Below are positions 1 to 8,578 of a DNA stretch of 64,000 nt, piece after piece. Position 1 is the stretch's first letter. Each line of letters opens with the position of its first letter. Position numbers and translations under genes: made by a program. The DNA comes from an uncultured Prevotellaceae bacterium. Its GTDB lineage: Bacteria > Bacteroidota > Bacteroidia > Bacteroidales > Bacteroidaceae. The notes beneath the pieces were generated by a model. The model ran no database searches. It had not been told where the DNA came from and saw only the letters and a program-made list of their open reading frames with translations. The stretch spans positions 1 through 64,000 of the forward strand of contig CACZGH010000017.1 of assembly GCA_902780635.1 (NCBI GenBank), read 5' to 3'.

Positions 1-20
1 AAGGGGCTTACTTTTTGAAA

Positions 21-62
21 CACGAGTCCGCAATGCCTGTTTATCGGCAATGCGGACACGTG
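21..62. repeat. Long hairpin left of the tRNA genes
   Basis: Two 17-nt arms, cacgagtccgcaatgcc and ggcaatgcggacacgtg, pair with two mismatches around a short loop. It may terminate a gene lying left of the window. No coding region is seen from base 1 to 190. Confidence 0.5.
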
Positions 63-140
63 TTCGGTCTGTTATTCATTTTTAGCGGACACCAATAATT
101 TTAAATAAAGATGATAAGGGGTTGGCATTAAACGAAAAAC

Positions 141-170
141 GCCAGTGAGCAGTTTTACTAACTCACTGGC
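141..170 (-). terminator. Intrinsic terminator of the tRNA transcript
   Basis: A 9-bp stem (gccagtgag / ctcactggc) sits just downstream of the two minus-strand tRNA genes. Read on the minus strand it is followed by GTTTTTCGTTT, as expected for an intrinsic terminator. Confidence 0.65.
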
Positions 171-190
171 ATCGATTTTTTCATTCTGTG

Positions 191-261
191 AGCGGAATAC
201 GGGAATCGAACCCGCCTCCTCGGCTTGGGAAGCCGATGCACTACCGATGTGCTAATTCCGC
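191..261 (-). tRNA. tRNA-Gly (anticodon CCC)
   Basis: The reverse complement folds as a cloverleaf: acceptor arm GCGGAAT/ATTCCGC with discriminator T, anticodon stem tcggc/gccga around loop ttcccaa, and T-arm motif GGTTCGATTCC. The anticodon CCC reads GGG glycine codons. CCA is not encoded. It lies 32 bp downstream of the tRNA-Thr gene and is probably cotranscribed with it. Confidence 0.93.
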
Positions 262-293
262 TTGTGTGTTTTGTACTGTATTTTTGACTTCTG

Positions 294-366
294 AGCCGAT
301 ACCGGGACTCGAACCCGGGACCTATTCATTACGAATGAATTGCTCTACCAACTGAGCCATATCGGC
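294..366 (-). tRNA. tRNA-Thr (anticodon CGT)
   Basis: The reverse complement forms a cloverleaf with acceptor GCCGATA/TATCGGC, D-arm GGCTCAGTTGGTAGAGC, anticodon stem attca/tgaat around loop ttcgtaa, and T-arm GGTTCGAGTCC. The anticodon CGT reads ACG threonine codons. CCA is not encoded. Confidence 0.93.
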
Positions 367-435
367 GTCTTTCAAAAGTGCATTTTGCTAATGCGTGTGC
401 AAAGGTAAGAGATTTTTTTGTATCCGCAAAATATT

Positions 436-3249
436 TTAGACAATTTTCTCTCGAAGATATTTTCCTGTGAGGCTGTCTTTACACTCTATCAATTTCTCGG
501 GTGTACCGGCAAACACCAAGGCGCCCCCTTTGTCACCGCCTTCGGGACCTAAGTCGATGATATAGTCGGCGCATTTGATAAGCTCTAGATGATGCTCGAT
601 GACGATGATGGTGTGTCCGCGCTCTATGAGAGCGTTGAAAGCCGCCAGAAGCCTTTTGATGTCATGGAAATGGAGGCCTGTCGTAGGTTCGTCGAAAATA
701 AACAAAGTAGGGTCTTGTCTCTCCAGGCCAATGAAGTAAGCCAGTTTGACACGTTGGTTCTCACCACCTGACAGTGTGGAAGAGCTTTGTCCCAATTTGA
801 TATATCCCAAACCAACGCTCTCCAGTGGTCTCAGACGGTCGACGATGGCTTTCTGCTGATGTTCCTGGAAGAACTCGATGGCCTCGCTGACCGTCATGTC
901 GAGCACCTCGTTGATGTTTTTGCCAGCAAAGCGCACATCGAGGATGTCGCGTTTGAACCGCTGTCCGTGGCAAGACTCACATTCGAGCACGAGGTCAGCC
1001 ATGAACTGCATCTCGACAGTGATGACACCGGCACCTTTGCACTCTTCACACCGACCACCGTCGGTATTGAATGAGAAATACTGAGCAGAGAAACCCAATT
1101 GTCGGGCGAGCGGCTGTTCGGCGAAGAGTTGTCGTATGGCGTCATATGCCTTGACGTAAGTGGCAGGGTTGGAACGTGTACTTTTTCCGATAGGGTTTTG
1201 GTCTACAAACTCCACTCTCTTGACTTCCCTCCAGTCGCCTTCAAGAGCCAGATACTCCCCTGGTGTATCGCAGACGTCGCCTAAATGCCGTTTGAGGGCA
1301 GGGTAGAGGATGCCTTTCACCAATGACGACTTGCCACTGCCGCTGACACCCGTCACGACGTTGAGCACATTGAGCGGGAAGTTGACGTCGATGCCTCTGA
1401 GGTTGTTCATCCTTGCCCCTTTAAGGAGGATACTTCTGTTCCAAGAGCGTCGACTTGTCGGTGTGGGGATGGTCTCGGCGTGCATCAGGTATTTGACACT
1501 ATAACTTCTCGGGAAACGAGAGAGCGCTTCGTCGTTGATTTCCGATGCATTGCCCTCGAAAACAATTTCCCCTCCCAGTCGTCCTGCGTCCGGTCCTACG
1601 TCGATGAGGTAGTCGGCGGCCCGCATGAACTCCTCGTCATGCTCTACGACGATGACTGTATTGCCGAGCGATTTCAGTTCCTCCAGCACATGGATGAGTC
1701 GGTCGGTGTCGCGACTGTGCAATCCAATGCTTGGTTCGTCAAGGATGTAAAGCGACCCGATGAGCGAACTGCCCAAAGAGGTAGTGAGATTGATGCGCTG
1801 ACTCTCGCCGCCACTGAGCGTGTTGGACGGACGGTTGAGAGTGAGGTAGCCAAGTCCTACTTCGGAGAGGAATCGCAGTCGGTTGTTGATCTCGGTAAGC
1901 AGTCGTTTGGCTACCGCAGCCTCCTGCTCTGGCAGCGTCAACCTTTTGAACCATTCTATGAGACTGCTGACTGGCATTTCCACCAGGTCAGAGATGCTCA
2001 TGCCTGCTATTTTGACATATTCTGCCTCCTTTTTTAGTCTGGTGCCTCGGCATTCCGGGCATACCGTCTTGCCTCTGTAGCGGCTCAGCATCACACGGTA
2101 TTGTATCTTGTACTGGTTCTCCTTTACCATCTGGAAGAAGGCGTCGATAGACACCTGCTGCCGAATGTCTTTGCTGTCGGAGGGAAGTCCATGCCAGAGC
2201 CATGATTTCTCCTGTTGCGTCAGTTCGTAATAAGGCTTGAAGATCGGGAAATTGTCCTTCGCAGCCCTGCGGCAGAACTCCTTGGCCCATTCGCCCATTT
2301 TCTCACCGTGCCAGCATTGCACGCAGCCGTCATAGACACTCAGTGTGGTGTTAGGGATGACCAGTTTCTCGTCGATGCCGATGATTTTGCCATACCCTTC
2401 ACAGGTGGGACAGGCGCCAACAGGAGAGTTGAAGGAGAACATATTGTCATTAGGCTCCTCGAAGGTGATACCGTCGGCCTCATAACGCGTGGAGAAGTCG
2501 TAGGACAAATTGGAGGGCAGGAAAGTGAGTCGGCACTCGCCGTCGCCCTCATAAAGAGCCGTCTCCGCAGAGTCGATGAGCCGTGAGATGGTGTCCTTGG
2601 ATGAGTCGACAGAGAGTCGGTCGATGAGCAGGTAAATTTCCCTGACGGGGATGGTGGCCAGCGCCTGTTGGTCGTCCATGAAATCATCGATTCTCACAAA
2701 CTGTCCTTTGACGAAGAGCCGGACGTAGCCTTGCTGCAGTTTCATTTGCAGCTGTCGCTCCAGCGTGCGCCCCTCGGGCAGGTGAAGAGGTGCTGTGACA
2801 CAAAACCTAGTACCCTCGGAGAATTGCATCACCTGCTCCACGATGTCATCTGTGGAGTGTTTTTTGACAAGCTGCCCGCTAACGGGAGAGAAGGTCTGTC
2901 CGATGCGTGCATAGAGCAGTCGCAGGTACTCATAGATTTCTGTCGAAGTGCCCACGGTGGACCGTGGGTTGCGGCTGTTGACTTTCTGTTCGATGGCGAT
3001 GGCGGGCGGCAGTCCCTTGATGAAATCACACTCAGGCTTACTCATCCTGCCCAAGAACTGTCGCGCGTATGAAGAGAGGCTCTCCACATACCTGCGCTGC
3101 CCTTCAGCATAAAGCGTGTCGAAAGCGAGTGACGACTTACCGCTTCCGCTGACGCCGGCGATGACAATCAGTTGGTCACGAGGTATGCGTATATCAATGT
3201 TTTTCAGATTATTGACACGTGCGCCTTTTACTTCAATATATGGGTTCAT
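436..3249 (-). CDS. uvrA: UvrABC excinuclease subunit A
   Basis: UvrA is the DNA-damage recognition ATPase of nucleotide excision repair; its dimer loads UvrB at lesions. The 937-residue length is normal. The first Walker A motif (GVSGSGKSS) is at residues 32-40 and the second near residue 635. Both ABC signatures are present (LSGGESQRI and LSGGENQRV). CxxC zinc modules are visible, including CPTC near 280, CPEC near 400 and CEEC/CESC near 735-770. The start lies 27 bp downstream of the phosphate butyryltransferase stop with no obvious promoter between them, so cotranscription is likely. Confidence 0.98.
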   Translation of the reverse strand: MNPYIEVKGARVNNLKNIDIRIPRDQLIVIAGVSGSGKSSLAFDTLYAEGQRRYVESLSSYARQFLGRMSKPECDFIKGLPPAIAIEQKVNSRNPRSTVGTSTEIYEYLRLLYARIGQTFSPVSGQLVKKHSTDDIVEQVMQFSEGTRFCVTAPLHLPEGRTLERQLQMKLQQGYVRLFVKGQFVRIDDFMDDQQALATIPVREIYLLIDRLSVDSSKDTISRLIDSAETALYEGDGECRLTFLPSNLSYDFSTRYEADGITFEEPNDNMFSFNSPVGACPTCEGYGKIIGIDEKLVIPNTTLSVYDGCVQCWHGEKMGEWAKEFCRRAAKDNFPIFKPYYELTQQEKSWLWHGLPSDSKDIRQQVSIDAFFQMVKENQYKIQYRVMLSRYRGKTVCPECRGTRLKKEAEYVKIAGMSISDLVEMPVSSLIEWFKRLTLPEQEAAVAKRLLTEINNRLRFLSEVGLGYLTLNRPSNTLSGGESQRINLTTSLGSSLIGSLYILDEPSIGLHSRDTDRLIHVLEELKSLGNTVIVVEHDEEFMRAADYLIDVGPDAGRLGGEIVFEGNASEINDEALSRFPRSYSVKYLMHAETIPTPTSRRSWNRSILLKGARMNNLRGIDVNFPLNVLNVVTGVSGSGKSSLVKGILYPALKRHLGDVCDTPGEYLALEGDWREVKRVEFVDQNPIGKSTRSNPATYVKAYDAIRQLFAEQPLARQLGFSAQYFSFNTDGGRCEECKGAGVITVEMQFMADLVLECESCHGQRFKRDILDVRFAGKNINEVLDMTVSEAIEFFQEHQQKAIVDRLRPLESVGLGYIKLGQSSSTLSGGENQRVKLAYFIGLERQDPTLFIFDEPTTGLHFHDIKRLLAAFNALIERGHTIIVIEHHLELIKCADYIIDLGPEGGDKGGALVFAGTPEKLIECKDSLTGKYLREKIV

Positions 3250-3276
3250 GGGCAGGAGATAGGTGGTCAGTGTGGA

Positions 3277-4185
3277 TTATGAGTTGATAGCGGCCAGTGC
3301 GAGGCTGCAGAACTTGCAGATCTTGGAGTCACTGCGTGAGGGCAGTACCACTGGTGCCATGGTACCGGCAAGCATACCTGCCGTCTCTGCACCGCAGAAG
3401 AGCGTGATGGTTTTGTAGAAGACATTGCCCGCCTGGATGTCAGGGAAGACCAGCGCGTCAGCCTCACCGTCGAGAGGCGACTCGATGCCCTTCTTGACCA
3501 GACTCTCTTTGCAACACGACGTCTTCAGGTCGAGAGGGCCATCGATGACACAGGGACCGAATTCGCCGTTTTTGGCGCTATTGATGATGTCGATGTAGCC
3601 TTCGGTGAAGGGGAAGAACTTGCCGCCCACTTTCTCCGAGCAGTGTATTAAGGAGATTTTGGGTTGCTCAATGCCAAACGACCTGCAGAGGCTTGCGATA
3701 TACCTCACCTGTTCGACACGCTGCTCCTGAGTGGGGTAGGGGATGACAGCCGCATCAGTGAAGAAGAGCATCTTGTCGTAGCCAGTGAGACTGGCAGCGG
3801 TGATATGTGTGAGCACACGACCTTTGGGCAGTATGCCCTCCTCTTTGTTGAGGATAGCATGGAGCAGGTTGTCGGTATTGATGAGACCTTTCATCAGCAC
3901 GTCGGCCTTTCCTTCTCTTACGAGTGCCACCGCTTTCTTGGCTGCGTCGTCACGGTCGTCGGCATCGACATAACTAATATAGTCGGAGAGTTGTTGAAAC
4001 TCTGGTTTGTTTTCGATGTCTTCACGGCATCCTACGAAGATGGCTTCAGCGAAGCCTTCCTTGATGGCACGTGCCACGGCATATTGTGTAGAGTCGTCTG
4101 AGGCACACACCACAGCCACTCTTTTACGGCTTCCCCTCTTTGCGAGGTGAGCCACAAGTTGATCAAAGTTTTTGATGGTTTCCAT
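3277..4185 (-). CDS. ptb: Phosphate butyryltransferase / phosphate acetyltransferase family
   Basis: This 302-residue protein belongs to the phosphate acetyl/butyryltransferase family, which exchanges CoA and phosphate on short acyl groups. Typical family features include VLMKGLINTDNLLHA in the middle and the C-terminal GxxAGMLAGTMAPVVLPSR. The length matches Ptb rather than the longer Pta. In many Bacteroidales ptb is followed by butyrate kinase (buk); here uvrA follows instead. The acyl specificity (butyryl, isobutyryl or another branched acyl group) cannot be read from sequence. The promoter is the -7 box at 4248-4255. Confidence 0.88.
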   Translation of the reverse strand: METIKNFDQLVAHLAKRGSRKRVAVVCASDDSTQYAVARAIKEGFAEAIFVGCREDIENKPEFQQLSDYISYVDADDRDDAAKKAVALVREGKADVLMKGLINTDNLLHAILNKEEGILPKGRVLTHITAASLTGYDKMLFFTDAAVIPYPTQEQRVEQVRYIASLCRSFGIEQPKISLIHCSEKVGGKFFPFTEGYIDIINSAKNGEFGPCVIDGPLDLKTSCCKESLVKKGIESPLDGEADALVFPDIQAGNVFYKTITLFCGAETAGMLAGTMAPVVLPSRSDSKICKFCSLALAAINS

Positions 4186-4247
4186 ATTCTAGGGATTTGA
4201 GAAGTTCTGATATTAGACCGACGAAGCGGTTTTTGAAAACAATGGTG

Positions 4248-4255
4248 CAAATATA
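4248..4255 (-). promoter_or_regulatory. -7 promoter element for ptb-uvrA
   Basis: The minus strand reads TATATTTG, matching TAnnTTTG. It implies a leader of about 55 nt ahead of the start at 4185. Confidence 0.6.
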
Positions 4256-4409
4256 TGAAAAAAACTCAGACTTCACATCATACAAGATTGCGAAAAATGA
4301 AATGTAAGCGATAAAAAAAGCAAAAACGACTTGACACCATCTATAGAACTCAGTAAAAAGATGGAAAAAATGTCAAAAAAGTGATTTGTATCTAAATGGT
4401 GGAAAAAAT

Positions 4410-4452
4410 TTACGCAAACGTTTGCGTAATTTCTTTTTTTTTTATATTTTTG
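4410..4452 (+). promoter_or_regulatory. LacI-type operator over a Bacteroidetes promoter
   Basis: Bases 4410-4429 (ttacgcaaacgtttgcgtaa) form a perfect 20-bp palindrome with the central CG typical of LacI-family operators. Its right half supplies a -33-like TTTG at 4421-4424. After a 20-bp spacer comes a -7 box TATTTTTG at 4445-4452, 24 bp ahead of the lacI-family start. Binding here would block RNA polymerase, so autorepression is inferred. Confidence 0.8.
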
Positions 4453-4475
4453 CAATGAATTAGCATTCTATACAC

Positions 4476-5504
4476 ATGAAACCACGCCGCACTTCACTCA
4501 AAGACTTGGCAGAGCAATTGGGTGTATCCATTGCTACTGTGTCACGTGCCCTTCGAGGTAGCCATGAGGTGGGTGACGAGATGAAAGAAAAAGTCCGGGC
4601 CCTCGCAAAAAAACTCAACTACAGACCCAATCCTTTTGCACAAAGTCTTCGCAAGGAGGCTCCTCGTGTGATCGGTGTTGTGGTGCCCAACCTTGTCACG
4701 CACTATTATGCCGCTGTGCTCGATGGTATCGAAGATTATGCCCGCCAGCAAGGCTATTCCGTTTTTAGTAGCAACAGTCATGAAGACCATGTGCGTGAGG
4801 AGCAAGCCATCGACAATTTCATCTCCATGCATGTGGAAGGCATCATCGCCTGTCTGGCACAGGATACCGTAGACTATGCCCACTTCCGTGAGATCCATGA
4901 AATGGGCATCCCACTTGTTTTCTTCGCCCGTACCTGTCTGCCTGAGCTTTTCTCACAGGTGGTGGCAAATGGAGACGAGGCTGCCCAACAAGCCACTCAG
5001 CACTTGATAGACAACGGTGCAAGGCGTGTGGCTTTTATTGGTGGTCCCAACCATCTCGACATGGTGAAGCGCCGCAAGCACGGCTACCTGGAGGCCTTGC
5101 GTGAAAGTCGTATCCCCATTGAGCGAGAACTGGTAAAATGCGGTAAGATAGACTTCGACACCGCACGGAACGCCACCCTCCAACTGCTTGAAAGCGACAA
5201 CCCACCCGATGCCATTCTTGCCTTCAACGATATCATCACCTATGCTGCTTTCGACGCTATCAAAGACAAAGGGCTGCGCATCCCCGAGGATGTCGCCATC
5301 ATGGGATTCACGGATGGAGAGTCTGCCGCCTTTGTCACTCCTAAACTTTCCGCTATCATGGACCAGGCCCATCTGCAAGGCAAGAAAGCCTGTGAACTAC
5401 TCCTCAGGAACATCAACGGCGACAAGAAGATATACAAAGAAGTGATTCCGATGATACTCAAAATCAGGGATAGCAGTAGGAAGATGAAAAAAGATGAAAA
5501 ATGA
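4476..5504 (+). CDS. LacI-family transcriptional regulator
   Basis: This 342-residue repressor has an N-terminal helix-turn-helix (LKDLAEQLGVSIATVSRALRG, residues about 8-28), a hinge helix (NPFAQSLR near 53) and a periplasmic-binding-protein-like sugar-sensing domain. A perfect LacI operator overlaps its own promoter. It lies directly upstream of three co-oriented glycoside hydrolase genes, so the inducer is probably a xyloglucan-derived sugar such as isoprimeverose, xylose or galactose (inference). No second copy of the operator was seen in the 116-bp gap before the first hydrolase, so the enzymes may be controlled by read-through. Confidence 0.93.
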   Translation: MKPRRTSLKDLAEQLGVSIATVSRALRGSHEVGDEMKEKVRALAKKLNYRPNPFAQSLRKEAPRVIGVVVPNLVTHYYAAVLDGIEDYARQQGYSVFSSNSHEDHVREEQAIDNFISMHVEGIIACLAQDTVDYAHFREIHEMGIPLVFFARTCLPELFSQVVANGDEAAQQATQHLIDNGARRVAFIGGPNHLDMVKRRKHGYLEALRESRIPIERELVKCGKIDFDTARNATLQLLESDNPPDAILAFNDIITYAAFDAIKDKGLRIPEDVAIMGFTDGESAAFVTPKLSAIMDQAHLQGKKACELLLRNINGDKKIYKEVIPMILKIRDSSRKMKKDEK

Positions 5505-5605
5505 AAGATGAAAAATTAGAATGGAAAAATGGAAAAATGAGAAAGCCATTGATGAAAAGATGAGATAAGCAATTGATGAAAGAAAAAAGATGAAATAATT
5601 ATATA
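5505..5605. repeat. Low-complexity A-rich spacer with gatgaaa repeats
   Basis: The gap between the regulator and the first GH31 gene is built from imperfect repeats of gatgaaaa, gaaaaatgg and (a)attgatgaaa. No gene or promoter is clear in it. The repeats continue directly from the 3' end of the regulator gene. Confidence 0.5.
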
Positions 5606-5620
5606 AAAACCTAATAACAC

Positions 5621-8563
5621 ATGAACCTAAAATTATTATTATCAAGCATCCTTTTGGCAGGCGCCTCCTGCGCCTATGCTGCGGGATTTGTCAGAAACGG
5701 CAACACTGTGACCATCCCAGTATCCTCACCTACTCAAGACGGTGCACGTATTGTCTGTCTGCAAGTCGTCAACGACAACATTATCCGAGTACGTGCCACC
5801 TCAGAAGACGCGCTTCCAGAGAAGAGTAGTCTCATCATCGTGCCTCAGAAAGCCAAACCACAGTTTGACGTGACAGAGGAAGGTGCGACTGTCAGAGTCA
5901 AAGCCAAGAATGTGCAGGCTGTGGTGGAGACAGCAAGTGGCAGGATCACCTTCTACGACGCCGCTGGCAAGACCCTCCTCAAAGAAGCCGTCAATGGTAA
6001 GACCTTCAAGCCCTTCCGTGTGCCAGAGCGTGAGCTTGGTGTACCTACTCGCACCCTGTCAGAAAAAGAACTCAACGGACTCACTTGGCATGCCCTTTTT
6101 GAAAACCAGCCTGAAGAGAAAGCCATCTATGGATTAGGGCAACACCAAGCCGAGGAGATGAATATGCTGGGTAAGAACGAGGAACTATATCAATACAACA
6201 CCAAAGTGAGTGTGCCCTTCGTCATGAGCAATATGAACTATGGTCTGCTATGGGACAGCTACAGTCTCGGACGCTGGGGCAACCCCAACGACTATGTGCA
6301 GCTCAACCGCGCCTTCAAACTCTATGACAAGAACGGACGCTCAGGCCACCTCACCGGCACCTATGTGGACAAAGACGGACGCAAAGTGGTGCGTGACGAA
6401 GACTCCATCTACTTTGAGTTTGACTGTCCCAACACCTCCGCTATCGGCAACGCTACCGAGCCTGGAGGCATTAAGAACCTGCCAAAAGGTTTCAATCTCG
6501 ACGGTGCGCAGGTGGTCTACGACGGTTTTATCGAGGCCCCAGAGACCAGTCTTTATCACTTTATCCTCTACTATGCAGGATATATGAGAGTGTATGTGGG
6601 TGGCCAAGAAGTGGTGGCAGAACGCTGGCGCACCGCCTGGAACCCCAACTCATGGAAGTTTACCGCCCCTTTAGTCAAAGGAAAACGCACCCAACTGCGT
6701 ATCGAGTGGAAACCTGACGGAGGCGTGAGCTACTGCGGACTGCGCGCCGCCGTGCCCACCACTGCCAAAGAGCAGAAGATGATCAGTATCTGGAGTGAGA
6801 TGAGCCACGATATGGACTACTACTTCATCGCTGGCAAAAACATGGACGAGGTGATCAGTGGTTACCGCACACTGACCGGCAAGGCCTCGGTCTATCCCAA
6901 ATGGACCCTAGGTTTTTGGCAGAGTCGCGAGCGTTATCAGAGCAGTCATGACATCGAGTCGACCCTGGCGGAGTTTCGTAAGCGCCACATCCCAATAGAC
7001 AATATTGTGCAAGACTGGAACTACTGGCCATTGCCCGACTGGGGCAGCCATCAGTTTGAGGCCTCTCGTTTCCCCAACCCACAAGCCATGCTCGACAGTG
7101 TGCATCAGATGAACGGCCGCTTCATGATCTCCGTGTGGCCCAAATTTTACGACACCGTCGACAACTATAAAGAACTCGACAGCAAAGGATGGATTTACAA
7201 GCAGGCCATCAAAGACGACATCCATGACTGGCTGGGCTTCACCGGTTCGTTCTACGATGCCTACGACGCTGACGCCCGTAAGATGTTCTGGAGACAGATG
7301 AACGACAACCTCTATACCAAATTCAAATATGGCATCGATGCCTGGTGGATGGACGCCTCGGAGCCCAACGTTCGCGACTGCACCCCTGTATGGTATCGCA
7401 AAGCCCTCAGCGGTCCCACCGCATTGGGTACCTCTACCGAGTATTTCAATGCCTACTCCATCGTCAATGCTGATGCTATCTATAACGGACAGCGCAGCGT
7501 GAACCCCAACCAACGCGTCTTCCTGCTCACCCGCAGCGGATTCGCCGGAGAGCAGCGCTACAGCACGGCCACCTGGAGTGGTGACATCGGCACACGTTGG
7601 GAGGATATGCGCTCGCAGATGACCGCTGGTCTCAATTACTCGATGAGTGGTCTGCCCTTCTGGGGCATGGATCAGGGAGGATTCTCCGTGGAGAGCCGGT
7701 ATGTGAAAGCCCAGCAGGAGTATGACAAGACCGGCGTGGAGAATGCCGACCTCACCGAGTGGCGCGAGCTACAGACCCGCTGGAACCAGTTTGGCTGCTT
7801 CATCCCCCTCTACCGTGCCCACGGCCAGTGGCCCCTGCGTGAGGTGTGGAACATCGCTCCTGACAACCATCCCGCCTATCAGACCATCGTGTGGTATGAC
7901 CAACTGCGCTACCATCTGATGCCCTACCTCTACAGTATGGCTGGATGGGTACACTTCCGCGACTACACCATGATGCGTGGTCTGGCTATGGACTTCAATG
8001 GCGACGACCACGTGTATGACATCCCCGACCAGTGGATGTTCGGCCCAGCCTTCATGGCTTGCCCCGTAGGCTACTACAAGGCACGTAGCCGCAGTGTCTA
8101 TTTCCCCAAACAATGTGGCTGGTATGACCTTTACACCGGCGCCTATGTAGATGGCGGCCAAACCCTCGTGGTCGACGCCCCCTATGAGCGTATCCCCGTC
8201 TTCGTGCGTGAGGGCAGCATCGTGCCTTTCGGTCCTGCGATGGAGTGGTGTGACGAGAAGCCTGCCGAGCTGATCAACCTCTATGTCTATGAGGGTGCCG
8301 ACGCACAGTTCCAACTCTATGAGGACGAAGGCATCAACTACAACTATGAGAAAGGCAAATATGCCACCATCGACATCAACTATGATGAAGCCAGCAAGAC
8401 CCTCACCATCGGCAAGTGCAACGGCTCATTTAAAGGTATGCTCAAAAACCGTCGTTTCAATGTGGTGGTGTGCTCCAAGGACAAACCTATGCCTCTCAAC
8501 CTGCAGAACCCTGACGGGATCTTGGTCAACTACGCTGGGAAAGAATTGAAAGTGCAACTCTAA
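5621..8563 (+). CDS. GH31 alpha-xylosidase with PA14 insert, secreted
   Basis: This 980-residue glycoside hydrolase family 31 enzyme starts with a signal peptide ending near CAYAAG (about residue 21). An N-terminal beta-sandwich is interrupted by a PA14-like domain at about residues 285-385, followed by the GH31 barrel. The nucleophile is Asp578 in WWMDASEPN and the acid/base is probably Asp655 in WSGDIGTRW. A PA14 insertion with these motifs is characteristic of xyloglucan-active alpha-xylosidases of the Cellvibrio/Bacteroides type. It would remove xylosyl residues from xyloglucan oligosaccharides in the periplasm. The next gene starts 15 bp after its stop. Confidence 0.9.
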   Translation: MNLKLLLSSILLAGASCAYAAGFVRNGNTVTIPVSSPTQDGARIVCLQVVNDNIIRVRATSEDALPEKSSLIIVPQKAKPQFDVTEEGATVRVKAKNVQAVVETASGRITFYDAAGKTLLKEAVNGKTFKPFRVPERELGVPTRTLSEKELNGLTWHALFENQPEEKAIYGLGQHQAEEMNMLGKNEELYQYNTKVSVPFVMSNMNYGLLWDSYSLGRWGNPNDYVQLNRAFKLYDKNGRSGHLTGTYVDKDGRKVVRDEDSIYFEFDCPNTSAIGNATEPGGIKNLPKGFNLDGAQVVYDGFIEAPETSLYHFILYYAGYMRVYVGGQEVVAERWRTAWNPNSWKFTAPLVKGKRTQLRIEWKPDGGVSYCGLRAAVPTTAKEQKMISIWSEMSHDMDYYFIAGKNMDEVISGYRTLTGKASVYPKWTLGFWQSRERYQSSHDIESTLAEFRKRHIPIDNIVQDWNYWPLPDWGSHQFEASRFPNPQAMLDSVHQMNGRFMISVWPKFYDTVDNYKELDSKGWIYKQAIKDDIHDWLGFTGSFYDAYDADARKMFWRQMNDNLYTKFKYGIDAWWMDASEPNVRDCTPVWYRKALSGPTALGTSTEYFNAYSIVNADAIYNGQRSVNPNQRVFLLTRSGFAGEQRYSTATWSGDIGTRWEDMRSQMTAGLNYSMSGLPFWGMDQGGFSVESRYVKAQQEYDKTGVENADLTEWRELQTRWNQFGCFIPLYRAHGQWPLREVWNIAPDNHPAYQTIVWYDQLRYHLMPYLYSMAGWVHFRDYTMMRGLAMDFNGDDHVYDIPDQWMFGPAFMACPVGYYKARSRSVYFPKQCGWYDLYTGAYVDGGQTLVVDAPYERIPVFVREGSIVPFGPAMEWCDEKPAELINLYVYEGADAQFQLYEDEGINYNYEKGKYATIDINYDEASKTLTIGKCNGSFKGMLKNRRFNVVVCSKDKPMPLNLQNPDGILVNYAGKELKVQL

Positions 8564-8578
8564 ACAGCGTTTCGCATC

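Noticed and set aside
1480-2037. 185-codon plus-strand frame inside uvrA
   Set aside because: It lies fully antisense to a well-conserved uvrA and has no promoter, start context or family resemblance.
6908-7513. 201-codon minus-strand frame inside the first GH31 gene
   Set aside because: Antisense shadow of a GH31 catalytic domain; the amino-acid composition (many Gly, Val, His) is typical of reverse-strand frames.
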